Shown: positions 35,909 through 48,440, numbered from the stretch's first letter. The stretch: 64,000 bases of DNA from Ziziphus jujuba (GCF_031755915.1 NC_083388.1:18316001-18380000), one strand, 5' to 3'. The notes: a model not told the origin generated them from the letters alone. Made by a program: numbers and translations.

Positions 35909-38289
35909 GCCAACATTTTATTCTTCCAGTCTTGCAAAAGTTTGATCTTATGAATATAGATTCATCCAAATCCTTTATTTCAAACTATTCTTTTAAGTAA
36001 CTCTTTACGTCTAATAACACATTCATGTTATTTCCAATTAGAAGGATATCATCTATATAAAGGACTAGAAAAACTATTATTGAATCTTAAATCATTTTGT
36101 ATAGACATGGTTCATTGGGACTTTTTTCACAACCAAACATTTGTATGGCCTAATCAAACTTAATATTGCATGACTTTGATGTTTGTTTAAGTTTATATAT
36201 TGACCTATATAACTTGCATACCATGTGTTATTAGCCTTTGGCTATAAACCCTTCTAGTTGCTACCTCTAGATATTCTATTCTAGCTTACCATTTAGGAAA
36301 GTAATCTTGACATCCGTTTGCCAAATCTTATAATTGAGAGTTGCTGATATAGTTAAGAAAATCTGGATAGATTTAAACATGGCTACTAGGTATAACTTTT
36401 TGTCACTAATCTAGCTTTAAAGGTTTTTACCTTTCCATTTGGTCATCTCTTTCTTTTATAGATCCACTTGTACTTAATGAGTTTTACCCATTTGGGTGCT
36501 TACACAAAAGCATATTGAGTTAGAATTCTTAGATTCCATATAATGGTCCATGATTTTTTTTTTCACTGTTTCACATTAACATCCTCTAATGCTTCCTTGT
36601 AAGTGGTAGAGTCATTATTAGGATTATCCATAACAACATGATATGTATCACCTAACAAGATATACCTTGTAGATTTATATATTGCTCTCCCACTACGAGT
36701 TTGTTACATTGGCTGTTATATATGTACATAAGGATCTAAGTTTAATGGTTATGGTGGATCACCAATCTCCTCATCATCCTTTTCTTATTCTTGAATCTAA
36801 TCCTAAAATGGTTCCTGTGCTTATTCATTTTTGGGTACTTCTAGTACATTTTTTCCTTTTTGGACATGTATAGAAAACAGATGTGGAAGCTAGTTTCAGG
36901 TGAATCTTGAACTAAGTTAAATTTTTCAAAAATTACCTTTCTTTTAGGTTTAAAAATCATCATATAATCATTTTCTTAAAAAGTGGGGTAAGTACTTACA
37001 ATTATTTTTTTCTTTTAGATTATAAAATATTCTATATTTCATTCCCTTAAGGTAGCTTATAAACATACACATTTTTTTTTTATTTACGAAATTCCAACTT
37101 TTGAGGTTTTTGTATTAAGACATTGATTGAAACATCCTAAATCCGAATATGATTTAAAATGGTTTTATGCCATTTCATAACCCTGTGGGTGCATGTAAAA
37201 CAGATTTAGATGTAACTAAGTTCAATAGGTATACGGCTATTTCTAAAGCATATCCTTAGAATAATTTAGATAATGATGAATAACTAAGCATTGGTTTTAC
37301 GATATCCAAAAGGATCTTATATCTTCTTTCTGTAGCTCTGTTTTGTTGGGGGTGTTCTAAGGTATGACAATTGAGAAAGTATCCTTTCTTGAACTAAGAA
37401 AGACTTCAACTTACTTGATAGGTATTCATCATCTCGATCATACTAAAACTGTTTAATATGGACACTTAATTACTTTTCTATCTCATTCTTATAATTTGAA
37501 ATTTATTAAAAGTTTCAGACTTATGGTATATTAGATAAACATAACCATATCTTGACTAGTTATAAGTAAAAGTGATGAAATACTTAAACTTGCTTTTAGC
37601 TTGAACACTTATTGGTCCACATACATTAGTATTCATCAATTCCAATTATACAGTGGTGTGATTACCTTTGGCCTTGAAAGGTCTCTTTGTCATTTTACCT
37701 TCTAAATAAGATTCATATACTGGTATAAGTTTAGAGAAAAAAACCGTCAAAATTCCACTTTTAACTAAATCATGAATTCTATTAAAATTAATATAACCTA
37801 ATCGTAAGCGTCAAAAGTAGGTCTTATTCATAAATTTTCTTTTTTTAGATAAGAGAATCTGTTCATTATCTATATTTTCAATGACATTAATATTATAAAA
37901 TAAAGGAGTTAAGAAATAAAGATCATTTATCAATTTTTCGGAACAAATAAAAATACCATTTCTGTTAATTGAAACTAAAGAATCAAACTATGTTGTTAAA
38001 TCATGTTTAAATAAACAACTAACAGAAACCAAATTTCTTTTAAAATCCAAACCAAATAAATAGTCTAACAAATATAAAGTTTTATTATAAAAAAAGTAAC
38101 TCCACTAATCCTATTGCCATCATGGAAACATGTTCCCTATTTCCCAGATTCAAGCTTCTCTATCCTTTACTAAGTGGCCTACTTTTTTTGAATCACTGCA
38201 AAGAGTAATAAATATGATTAGTGGCTCCTAAATCAATGATCTATTTATCATTGTAATTCACTACTAAACAAGTCTTAACGGCAAATAAA

Positions 38290-39071
38290 TCACTCATACA
38301 TGGATTAAGGCAATCCTTTTTTCAATGATATTTTTTAACGCATTTAAAACACTTGCCTTTCGGCTTTTTCACTGGTTTGGTAACTGGAATTGGCTTTTTC
38401 TACTTTTTGTTCTTTTTTCCACCTTTAGGTTGCTCCTTAGATTTAGAAAAACCTTCTGCATGATATGCAATTCTTGGCTTCACAAGACTCTTTTCAACAC
38501 TTTCAAACTAGTGCATGAACTCAATTGGAGAAAGCTTCATGTTGTTCATATTGTGGTTTAGTTTAATTTGACTAAACTATTAGGTAGAGATTTCAAAATT
38601 ATATCGATCTACATCTCTTCATCCAATTTAGCCCTCTTACTTTTGCACTATTGAAGTGCTCCATCGTTATGAGACAATATTCTTGGACATTTCCTCCAGT
38701 TATACGAGAGTACATTAGTACCTTTATCATTGTTTGTTTAGCAGTACTATTACTTTTAGCAAATATCTTATCTAGGATCATGACCATTTTTAACACATCT
38801 GCTAAGTTGGATATTTGCTTCAGTAGCTGACAGGCAACTCCAATAAAAATATATAGCAGACTATAATATTGTCCCATTGCCAATTTGCATATTTTGTCTT
38901 AGTTTCCTCAAACATATTAGCAGCAGGTTCTTGGGGCTTAGGGGTTATTAGGACAACCTTAATTCTCTCATACTAAAGGATAATAAAAAGTTTGGTTTTT
39001 CATTGCTCATAGTCACTTCCATCTATAGGCTTTTGACTCAAAATCATAGCTAAATGATACGAGTTCGACAT
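38290..39071 (-). pseudogene. copia gag remnant with zinc knuckle
   Basis: The gag frame begins at 39071 (MSNSYHLAMILSQKPIDGSD), hits a stop soon after, and reopens at 38599-38883. A CCHC knuckle can be read near 38300-38360, also with an in-frame stop. It has gag order and position but no intact frame. Confidence 0.75.
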
Positions 39072-39805
39072 TTTTTAAAAATTAAAAAAATGCACATATA
39101 TTAAGACGTAAATATTAATAAAAAAATATATACATATGCAGATCCATTAATTACTTATTACTTATGTTTATTGTAACAATATTTTAATTTCCATTACAAA
39201 TATTTACATTTGGCAAAACACTTGTAATAAACTAAACTTTGAACATAATATGTATAGTATCCTACTAAGTCAAATCCCAATAAAGATGAGGTGGATTTCA
39301 GACTCCTTAAAAACTTACCTCTTTAAATCGAGTCTTCTTAAATAACAATAACACATATCGTTCAAAATTGATTTTAGTAAAATCTATCATTTTGAACATG
39401 ATATATATAATGTCCTAGTAAGACAGATAGGAAAAGTGAAGTGGATCTACAAAATTGATGAATAGTTAAGACTGTGCAGTTTCGTTTAGGTATTTTACAT
39501 ATATTTTTGTAAAAATATGATTTTATTTGCAAAATAAATAAATAAAATGCTTGGAAAAAATAAATAAATAAATTAAGGATGAAACATGATCTTATGATTA
39601 TCCTCCATGTTACATCTATTAAAAAAAAAAAAAATACAAACAAAGATCTACTATGGATTAAGGCCAAAAACCAATTATTCATTTATAATATTAAAATTGT
39701 AAATGACATGAATATTAGAATCGTAAATGCTATATATTTAATAAAAATTATATATACATGAAAATAAAATATTGATTCAATCTATCACACACCTATTCAA
39801 CTGGT

Positions 39806-39817
39806 GCTCTGATATCA
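39806..39817 (-). other. retrotransposon primer binding site (tRNA-iMet)
   Basis: On the minus strand this reads TGATATCAGAGC, one change from the copia consensus TGGTATCAGAGC. It sits two bases inside the 5' LTR (right-hand LTR). Confidence 0.85.
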
Positions 39818-40210
39818 ATTATTGGAATTATACAGCAGAAGCCAAAAATAATATTTTTGAATAAAATATGTGATAAATATATTTTCATTACTCATTACTA
39901 ATATGTAGTAATGCAGAAAATATTTTTTTGAATCCATATGACCTTTTAAATTATTTTTTACGTGATAGATCTGCTTGTAGGTGCAGTTTATAAAAAAAAA
40001 AAAACAAAAATATTAATATGAAAAATACTTTGAAACTACTCAATTTAAGTTTTTCTCTCAATGTGTTTTAATATTCCTCTAAAATGCTAACTCCCTTAAT
40101 AATATTATGCCTAAAACTTTATGTAATTAAAGATTAAAATGTACTATATTTATATACTGTTAATCATAATCTTCCATCATTTAATAACATATTGGATCCA
40201 ATTAATATGG

Positions 40211-41473
40211 ATTAACTTGCTTTAAGAGTATAAATTTGACATAACCTTCCTAGTTCATTCATATATATATATATATATATATACATATATATGTAATTTT
40301 TTAATAGAAAATTCATATTAGTTTGTGGGTGTATACTTTGTTTACTTGTATTTTACTTCGTTTTTATATTCAAATTCGTTCTAATCTATTCACATGTCAT
40401 ATTTTATTTTGTGACTTTGAAACGCTATACGCGTTATGTAAAATATATATAAATATATTTTTTAAGAAAACATAATTTTATACCTTTTACTTCTGGAATG
40501 AGTCACTGTATATCAAATACAATTCATTTGCTTTGACCAAACAAAAGAAAAACAATTCGTCAACGTGAAGTTAGATAACTAAGCAATTCTCATAGGGTAA
40601 GAGATTATTCTTGTTTTTTTCCTCCAAACTTATTTCTTACTTAACTTAAAAAACAAAGGTTCAAAGTAGTCTTAAGACTGAATCTTAACCTTACTTGACA
40701 TGGAAGTCATACGAATCAGTATCTACTTGACCAATTTATCTGCCTGCTGGCCGTTGTTTTATGTCTGCCTCCTGTTTTATGCCTGCCACTTCTTGAAACT
40801 GTGATTTAGTGGACAAAACTCACCTTCTTGACCACGGCACTAGAAGGTTGGGGAATGTCCTTTCGAAATAAAAAGTGAATTGCAAAGAAATTCACATTAA
40901 TTCACTTGACAGAAGGGCTCCTTTTCCAAAGCCCAGTAGCGGGACACCATCCATCTAAACGCCGAAACCCATTCTAAACGCCAAAACCCATTCAACATTC
41001 GTTCTTTCTCTTTATCCATTCCAATTAAAATAATTTTTATCAAAAATGAAAAAATAATAATAATTAAATAATGACCAATAGAATCCAAAGATATGCCACT
41101 CTGGCGCATTATTTTTGGCACAATTTTAATTTTCGATTATAATATTTCCTTAATTTCTCTGAGCAGTCATTTTCAGTGTGTGAGTGACTGAACAGTTAGT
41201 TGGTTCGTCTTTTATTTCGGTCTCCAAATTGTCTTTCTTTCCCGCGTCACTTTTATTCTTGCTTTTACTTTTCTCACCCACAATACCGCGTTTTCCAAGG
41301 ACTTTCCTCTCTCTCTCTCTCTCTCTCAATATTTTGCTGTTGAAAAATCAAACTCTAATTATGTTCGACTCTCTTTCTCAAATCCCAAATCCCCCAAAAT
41401 ATTCTTCTTCAAAGTAAGAATCGCTGATTTTTAAACAAAAAATAATAATAATAATAAAATAAAAAAGGGAAAA
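40211..41473. other. EXO70B1 upstream region
   Basis: No gene is seen. There is (TA)n at 40259-40292. The EXO70B1 promoter and leader should be within the last few hundred bases, where a pyrimidine-rich tract with (CT)n at 41308-41328 lies about 150 bases before the ATG. Such CT tracts are common near plant transcription starts. Confidence 0.55.
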
Positions 41474-43414
41474 ATGGCGGAGAACGGCGAAGAGAAATGG
41501 GTGGCCGTTGCGCGCCACATAGCCAAAACGCTGGGTCGTAACGACACCATGGCCGACGATATCTTGCAGATATTCTCCAACTTCGACGGTCGGTTTTCCC
41601 GAGAGAAGTTGTCGGAGAAGGTTGGGGAAGAAGATCCCAGAGCCTGCGCTGCACTCGAACAGACTATCAAGGCCCTGGAGCGTCAGATCTCTCAGTACGT
41701 CACCGCCGACCACCCGATCTGGGTTGACTCGGCCGATTCGTCCGCCTTCCTTGATGCTATCGACGAGCTCATCTCTACCATCAGGGACTGGACTCCCATG
41801 GCCGGGGATAAGATTGTGGGCGCGTGCCTCGTACGCGCCGAGGACTTGATGCAGCAGGCAATGTTCCGAGTTGAGGACGAGTTCAGGTTGCTGATGGAAC
41901 GGGGTGGCGAGTCGCTCGAGTTGAGTCGGGCGTACGGCAACGGCGGCGAGTCGGCGGGAAATTTGTCCTTCGATTCGGATGACGAAGAGGAGGAAGAAGC
42001 GGTGGGAGGTGTTGGAATCGGGAACGGTGAGGACCACGACCGGATCCCAACTGCGCGTCCGATCACCGACTACGACATCGTGATCGATGCGCTTCCGTCT
42101 GGAACCATCAACGATCTTCACGAGATAGCGAAGCGAATGGTGGTCGCGAGGTTCGGGAAAGAGTGCTCTCACGTGTACAGCAGTTGCAGGAGGGAGTTCC
42201 TAGAAGAGAGCTTCTCGAGGTTGAGGTTGCAGAAGCTGAGCAACGAAGAGGTTCAGAAAATGGCTTGGCAAGACCTCGAGGACGAAATCGAACGATGGAT
42301 TAAAGCCGCGAACGTCGCGCTTCGTATTCTGTTTCCCAGCGAACGGCGTCTCTGCGACCGTGTCTTCTTCGGCTTCTCGTCGGCCGCCGATCTCTCATTC
42401 ATGGAGGTCTGCCGCGGATCAACGATTCGGTTACTGAACTTCGCAGACGCAGTCGCGATAGGCTCGCGGTCGCCGGAGCGCCTGTTTAAAATCCTAGATG
42501 TGTTCGAGACTTTGAGGGATTTGATGCCCGAGTTCGAGTCGGTTTTCTCGGACCAGTACTGTTTGTTTCTCAGGAACGAAGCGATCACGATATGGAAAAG
42601 GTTGGGAGAAGCGATTAGAGGCATTTTCATGGAATTGGAGAATCTGATCAATCGGGACCCGCCTAAAGGTCCCGTTCCTGGAGGCGGGCTTCATCCAATC
42701 ACTCGTTACGTGATGAATTATCTCCGTGCGGCTTGTCGATCGCGTCAGACACTCGAGCAAATCTTTGAGGAAAATGCTGGTCCGCTTCCTTCTAAAGATT
42801 ACCCAGGTGGGAAGCTCGATGATGGAGGCTCGCCTTCGTCGTTGTTTGTTCAGATGGTTTGGATTATGGAGCTTCTGGAGACTAATCTAGAAGCCAAGTC
42901 CAAGGTTTACAAAGACCCTGCTCTGTGCTCGGTTTTTATGATGAACAACGGAAGGTACATTGTTCATAAAGTGAAAGATAGTGAATTGGGATCGCTTTTA
43001 GGCGAGGAATGGATCCGGAAACACACTGCAAAAGTCCGGCAACACCAGGCAAATTACCAGCGAAGCTCATGGAATAAGGTTGTTGGAGTGTTGAAGCTAG
43101 ACAATGCTTCATTGGGTCCTCATGTCGCTGCGAAATTGAAAGAGAAGCTTAAGTTGTTTAACCAGTACTTTGAAGAGGTCTATAAAACCCAATCTACATT
43201 GGTAATTTTCGATGATCAGATGAGAGAGGATTTGAGGAATTTGGTGAACCAACTTTTGTTGCCGGCATATCGAACATTTATAGGAAGGTTACAGAGCTTT
43301 CCAGAAATAGGGAGGAGTTTAGACAAGCACATTAAGTATGGCCCTGAGGATATTGAGGCTCGGATCAATGACTTATTTAGACGAAGTGGAGGATCATCCG
43401 GTGGCCGGAAATGA
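41474..43414 (+). CDS. EXO70B1: Exocyst complex component EXO70B1
   Basis: One uninterrupted exon encodes 646 residues; the EXO70B group is typically intronless. EXO70 binds PI(4,5)P2 and directs the exocyst to membranes. In Arabidopsis EXO70B1 also serves autophagy-related transport to the vacuole and immunity, where it is guarded by the NLR TN2. Evidence is the near-identical N-terminus of plant EXO70B1 (MAENGEEKWVAVARHIAKTL, then MADDILQIFSNFDGRFSREK), an acidic linker around residues 164-176, and the EXO70 C-terminal domain from about residue 250 (ANVALRILFPSERRLCDRVF, FSSAADLSFMEVCRGSTI, GGGLHPITRYVMNYLRAACR) to the end (IKYGPEDIEARINDLF). The ATG is the first in frame after a CT-rich leader. 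Confidence 0.97.
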   Translation: MAENGEEKWVAVARHIAKTLGRNDTMADDILQIFSNFDGRFSREKLSEKVGEEDPRACAALEQTIKALERQISQYVTADHPIWVDSADSSAFLDAIDELISTIRDWTPMAGDKIVGACLVRAEDLMQQAMFRVEDEFRLLMERGGESLELSRAYGNGGESAGNLSFDSDDEEEEEAVGGVGIGNGEDHDRIPTARPITDYDIVIDALPSGTINDLHEIAKRMVVARFGKECSHVYSSCRREFLEESFSRLRLQKLSNEEVQKMAWQDLEDEIERWIKAANVALRILFPSERRLCDRVFFGFSSAADLSFMEVCRGSTIRLLNFADAVAIGSRSPERLFKILDVFETLRDLMPEFESVFSDQYCLFLRNEAITIWKRLGEAIRGIFMELENLINRDPPKGPVPGGGLHPITRYVMNYLRAACRSRQTLEQIFEENAGPLPSKDYPGGKLDDGGSPSSLFVQMVWIMELLETNLEAKSKVYKDPALCSVFMMNNGRYIVHKVKDSELGSLLGEEWIRKHTAKVRQHQANYQRSSWNKVVGVLKLDNASLGPHVAAKLKEKLKLFNQYFEEVYKTQSTLVIFDDQMREDLRNLVNQLLLPAYRTFIGRLQSFPEIGRSLDKHIKYGPEDIEARINDLFRRSGGSSGGRK

Positions 43415-45188
43415 AGGTAAGCCACTGATGATTGTTTGTATGTAGCTGAAAGTGTATGTCTGCAAATTTTTGTTCTTGTATGAATGGTTTAAAATATTTG
43501 TGCCTTGTATTAGATGTTTGCACGTGTTCAACAACCACTTCTCTTGTTGCCATTATCAGTGGAATAGTGGAAGTCACTTTGAAGCGAGCACATGTTGTAG
43601 ACTGTAGCATACTGTTTGAATTGAAAACTATTATACATAGCTTGGTTATGCTTAAATTAATATGGAAGGAATGGTGAATTTTTTTAAGAGGGTGTGATAG
43701 GGTGATTAATAGTGTTTATAACGGTATTGGATTTTACCACATCAGATATTAGTATACATTTTTGGTCCTGGAAGTTTCCAATAACCTTCAACACAACCTT
43801 TTAGTTTATTTTGGAAGAAACATGGAATGTTTCATTTTATTTTGGAAGAAACATGAAATGTTTCATTAAATGAAGTGTTTCATTAGGGATTCTCAATGAT
43901 TACGTTCTAATATAAAAGAGGCACGAACACAATCTTACAGTTAAGTCAACCGATATTTGTTTTGTTTAGGTGTTAATGAAGTTAGGTGAAATTTGATCTG
44001 AAGATTTTAGGTGACTCCGGGAAAAAAAATAGGTCCTATCTCTAAGGAAAGGTTATATAGAGAGAAATAAAGTAGCTGGACCCATTTTAATATGGCTTCT
44101 GTGAAGAGTTGCATGAACAAATGATGTTGTAATTGGAAGCTTCTTCCATCAAAGTGAATGTTTTAATCAAATTCAAAACAAATCCATGTCGCTTTGATCT
44201 TTTGATTTTTGTAAGTGTTAGGTTATATATCTTGGTGTTTCCAAGAGACTTGATGAATCGCATGCTGGCTGTCAGTTGCTAGAAAAGTTTTAGGACTTCC
44301 TAAGAAGGTGAGGCTTGAGCTTGCAGACTTTGAGTTATTATTGAGTCATCCCTGTATAACTTAGCAAAGCAAGAAAATTCCCACCTACAGCAGAGTAGGA
44401 AAAAGAACTATACAATACGTTGGTGGGCTAGGAAGGGTAATTCTTTATAAGAATGATCCTTTTATACCTCAAACTAATATTAACTCTTATACTCTGCTAG
44501 TTGCTTCTCAAATCTTTGGTCTGGAGGAGGCTTTTGGTAGACCAGGTAGGTGATGATTATGGAACCAACAACTCAGAATGCCTTCCAAATTATAAAGGTC
44601 ATCGACTTAACTTAAAAAGCCAAGGCAAGGAGAAAGAGATTATAATGTGTTAGTTTCTTGGTGCAAAAATTTATTTATGCTGCAAATCAGGAGACGTGAA
44701 TATTTCCAGAGAATAACAGGCTTTTTGTATGATTATTAGATCAGAATTAGTGGATGTTATCGTTCTAGATCTTAAATGGTTTATGTTCTCTAACAAGCTG
44801 GTGGGCTGCTTCTCCTTGATGAAAGCTATCCCAAAACAAGTAGTAGGAAGTGTTTCCACACATTGGAACACTTATTGCATATTCATGCTACTTAAACAAA
44901 CACTTGAGTCACAGCACCCTCCGTTGGTTTCCCCAAAGGTTTTTGCATTACAATATTTATGACTTTACAAGCATGGCACGTACTGCGTGCGTAGTTGAGA
45001 GAACAGAGGGATGGTTAGCACATGCTTATGAATTTTCATCCTGCTACATAATGAGGAAACTCTGCTGCGTTTAAATAATCCCTGCATTCGAGGCAAGAGG
45101 ATTGAGCATCTAAATTATGATATTCTAGACACGCACATTCGTTCTTCGCTAGGTTTCTCAATTTTGGTTCAGTAATTTCAATAGGCAG
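43415..45188. other. EXO70B1 3' flank, no gene recognised
   Basis: The first few hundred bases should be 3' untranslated sequence. A short direct repeat (TTTATTTTGGAAGAAACATG, about 43807 and 43839) is visible. The rest is unique-looking sequence of higher GC than the transposon-rich parts, and its open frames match no family I know. Confidence 0.5.
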
Positions 45189-45897
45189 ACAATTAAATTG
45201 GAGGAAGTCCTTGTAATAGTACTTGTTAAAAATTTTGAAGGGAATTTATAAATAAATTTATGCTAATATTTTTATCCCATAATATCAAAATTCAAAAGGA
45301 TTAATGAAGGCCAGATAGTTTTGAGCTGTCACATATGGTGGAAATTTGTAGCTGCTTAAATTAAATTGTTATCTCTGGATAAAGTTAAACTCTTAATGCA
45401 GATGTGAGTGGTTCCTATAACAGTGTAAGTATCGAAAACAGAACTTCCACTTTATCTTGTCAGCCTTTCCTTTCCCTGGTTCTTAAAAGAAACAGCAAGC
45501 ATAGAAGATCCACATCCCCCTAACCTACAACTTATTTATTTATTTATTTTTTGCCCTTTTTTTGGGGTCATCAGCCTAGCCTACAGCTAGTTGATGTAAA
45601 AGGTAAAAACTAATAATGGCATTCGGTTCCTTTCCTTTTAGGGGCTTTGCCTCCATTTCGCCAACAAATTAATTTAAAAAAAAAAAAAAAAAAGCGCAAT
45701 TTGATAAATTCTGAATTCAGATTGTAAAATGATAAATATATTAGATCATATGTACACGCAACGCAATAGAATACAAATCCATATTTAAATTATAATAGGC
45801 ATTAAGCTATTTAAACAGTATAGCACTGTATTAATTTCCCATTTCTTCTTTAACGGAAAGCTATCAAAGTGGTGGAAATATGGTAGCTATTCTTACA

Positions 45898-47937
45898 TCA
45901 GTGAGCATTCATTTTTCCAATTGAATGTATCAACGAGTGTGATTGGTTATTGTATAAGAGCTTGGGAAGGACTTCCTTTTCCAAGTATATAGAAAGAAAC
46001 TGGTAAGCTGCTTCACTTGGATGTACGGTGTCCCAGAATACGTATTGTGATGCGTCGTTGCATGGTGGTGTGAGCGAATTACAAAAGGGTCCGGCCTCCA
46101 CTAAACCGGTCCCACAACATCCTCTTTTTGTTTCTACAAAACCTGCGGTTCATTTTTTTAAAAAAAAAAAAAAAAAAAAAGTTAGATGTGCTAGTCCTTT
46201 CCATCTCACGATTGGATTAAAAACAAGAAGCCATATATAAGGATTAATTGCATTTTAATTAAATTTAAAAAAAAAGAATAAAAATAAATTTTTTTTTATG
46301 GTTTTTCAATTTAAATATTCAATTTTTTCAATTTAACAATTAAGATTTTAAAATTTTTAATTTATTGTAATTTGAACATTGTTTGGCTTTTAACTATAAA
46401 GTTTATTATCATCTCACAAGATTTTATTAAATTATATCAATTTATAAAATTTTACACTTTAGTATATTTTATTTTATTTTTTTAAAAAGTTGGTTTGAGT
46501 CACATACTTATATTAAATTATATAAATTTCAAATTTAAAAAATACTAAAAATGCATATTTTAAAATTTCTTCAAAGTTTTGTATTTTATTTTTGGTTTAA
46601 ATTTAATATAGTTTAATATCAGTCTAGTTATATAAGATTACTGTTAGGCCTTATCAATAAAAAATATTCAAATTATAACAAATTGAAAAGTTAAAAATTC
46701 AAACTGTAAAAATTTTAAAATCGAAAGTATTAAAATGCAATTAACCTTGTATAATACGTATATTATGTCCATCTAAAAGTTTATTCGGAATGTTGGAATG
46801 CATTATTTTAAATTTGGCACTATGAATTTGGCATAATAAAAATTTTAAATAATCCAGTCCAATAAAATACATTTTAAAAGGTGTATAATTTAGCTTACCA
46901 TACTTCTGTGGATGCTTGATCATATCGATCAATGGGTCATAGATATCTGCATATACAAGTTTGCTTCCTGGAAGCAGTACCTGTAAAAGAGCTAACAGCT
47001 TTGAAAGCTTGTAGTTGTAAGTTTGAGAACCTAAATTCTCATCCTCTAAACATTTTCGATCCAAGGGGTTCTCAAATTTTACAGTCATTTGAATAGGCAA
47101 GCAGCCAATTGGAGGAAGCCCAGAAACTGATATTTTACGGCATCCAAGCTCATAAAGTTCCTATATATGCATATGAATTTTTTTTTTTTTTTTTCACATG
47201 CAAATTAGAGAATAGTACCATTAGTAATTTGCAAGGTCGAAAATTTACCGAAAATCAGAATAAAAAAAAGAAGAAGAACAAGATACTTTTAAAGGAAAAA
47301 AGAAATAGAAAATCTTTACCTCAATATACTTTTTCAGATTTTTCTGAAGAAAATCTTGGTACCCATTAATATCGAACTCTAATCTTCTTGTAGGTGTGTC
47401 ATAGAAATTGATTACTAAGTCATTAGTACCTGCACTTATTAGAACCAAAGCTCTTTTAACTATATTTTTTGCTTCTTTTTCGCCTACAATACCCTGAATT
47501 CTTTCTATGTATTTCTTGAAATACTCAATTTGCTTTGAAACCGGGATGACTCCGGATGCAACAGTAGTCAAATCATCATATCCGGATCCAGCTGAAGCAA
47601 AGCTGACACCGGTTAGGAGTTCCTCATCCGAGAGGTTTGGTTTCAGGAATGGCGGAACAATGTCTTTGATCTTCAGCGTAGAGGCAATGAAGTCAGGTAC
47701 AAGTTTTCCATTGGAAAACCTCCCGGTAGGAACATGACCTGGGAAATCTTTGCCATAAGGGTAGTAATTACCCTTAAACAATGTCTTAATGTAATTGTTA
47801 TTCCCGGTATCCACTGTTGAATCTCCGAAGATCAAAATGGCAGGGAATTTTGGTGAAGACGTATCGGTTGATGAAGCAATAATAATGCATGTCTTGGAAA
47901 TGATGGTCAGTATAAAGAAGAAGGAGGTGGCAAACAT
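45898..47937 (-). CDS. GDSL esterase/lipase (EXL-like), copy A
   Basis: Exons 47937-47320, 47160-46899 and 46142-45898 give 374 residues. GDSL lipases are secreted serine hydrolases acting on acyl esters; the EXL type is often expressed in anthers or epidermis. A signal peptide (about residues 1-22) precedes block I, FGDSTVDTGNNNY, with nucleophile Ser40 (the motif is GDST rather than GDSL). Block II-type Gly (FASAGSGYDD), block III GTND (170-173) and block V with Asp331 and His334 (WDTVHPSEAAYQF) are all present. The frame is open upstream of 47937 to another ATG at 48003, but signal-peptide position and the tandem copy favour 47937. Compared with copy B its C-terminus is extended by a frame difference in the last codons. 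Intron 2 contains a foldback element. Confidence 0.93.
46241..46746. mobile_element. foldback element in GDSL copy A intron 2
   Basis: GGATTAATTGCATTTTAAT at 46241 is repeated inverted at the right end (ATTAAAATGCAATTAACC, about 46729-46746). The whole 0.5 kb interior is also roughly self-complementary AT-rich sequence. A decayed equivalent occupies the same intron in copy B. Confidence 0.7.
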
Positions 47938-48440
47938 TTTTACTGCTTCAAGACTGATATATGTTGTGTATTTATACTGTCTCAGGGTTAAAAATATATA
48001 CATTTACATATATAAAAATATTTGTATACACATATGCAAATATATATATATATATATATAAATGTATGTATATAGATATTATATGCATATGATTGTGCGT
48101 GTCACACTGCTTATTTGACTTGCAAGAGATCCAGGTAAGTGATAAGAGAGACGTGACATAGATGTCAAGTAATATATATATATATGTATATATATTCCTT
48201 AAAATATGAGGAAGGATAGATATATGAAGCTTCTGATTTGGTGCAATATTTTGTTGGTTTTTTTATTAATTTGCTCTTAGTTTTGCTTCTTAAAATGAGT
48301 TTGGAAAGTGAAATTTGACAATGTGTAGGTGTATATACTTGTCTTTGGTTTGAATATGGTATAATTCTCAAGTGGTTGTTAATGCTTCTAATATGGTTAA
48401 CCATTTAATTAAGGAATAGCTAATTTCCTTTTATTTGAAG

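Larger units (their letters stand above)
33882..40210 (-). mobile_element. decayed Ty1/copia LTR retrotransposon
   Basis: The element lies on the minus strand. The left-hand LTR starts TGTTGGAATCATACAGCAG at 33882. The right-hand LTR starts TATTGGAATTATACAGCAG at 39820. Recognisable LTR similarity continues to about 34195 and 40205. Immediately inside the right LTR is GCTCTGATATCA (39806-39817), complementary to a primer binding site for initiator tRNA-Met. Coding remnants in copia order, reading leftwards, are a gag start at 39071, a zinc knuckle (KCFKC...YH...DC, about 38300-38360), an integrase piece near 37300-37370 (HTLEHPQQNRATERR), a reverse transcriptase piece (35663-35908, GSLMYVTLCT) and RNase H with the pol end (35102-35505). 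Stops and frameshifts throughout mean it cannot encode a working polyprotein. Confidence 0.88.

Noticed and set aside
44671..45074. Open frames in the EXO70B1 3' flank as a small gene
   Set aside because: No start context, splice pattern or known domain supports them.
47969..47976. TATAAATA on the minus strand upstream of GDSL copy A
   Set aside because: It is only about 32 bases from the ATG, which would leave almost no leader, and copy B lacks it.
47938..48003. Upstream in-frame ATG at 48003 for GDSL copy A
   Set aside because: It would put about 22 polar residues in front of the signal peptide, and copy B has no equivalent.
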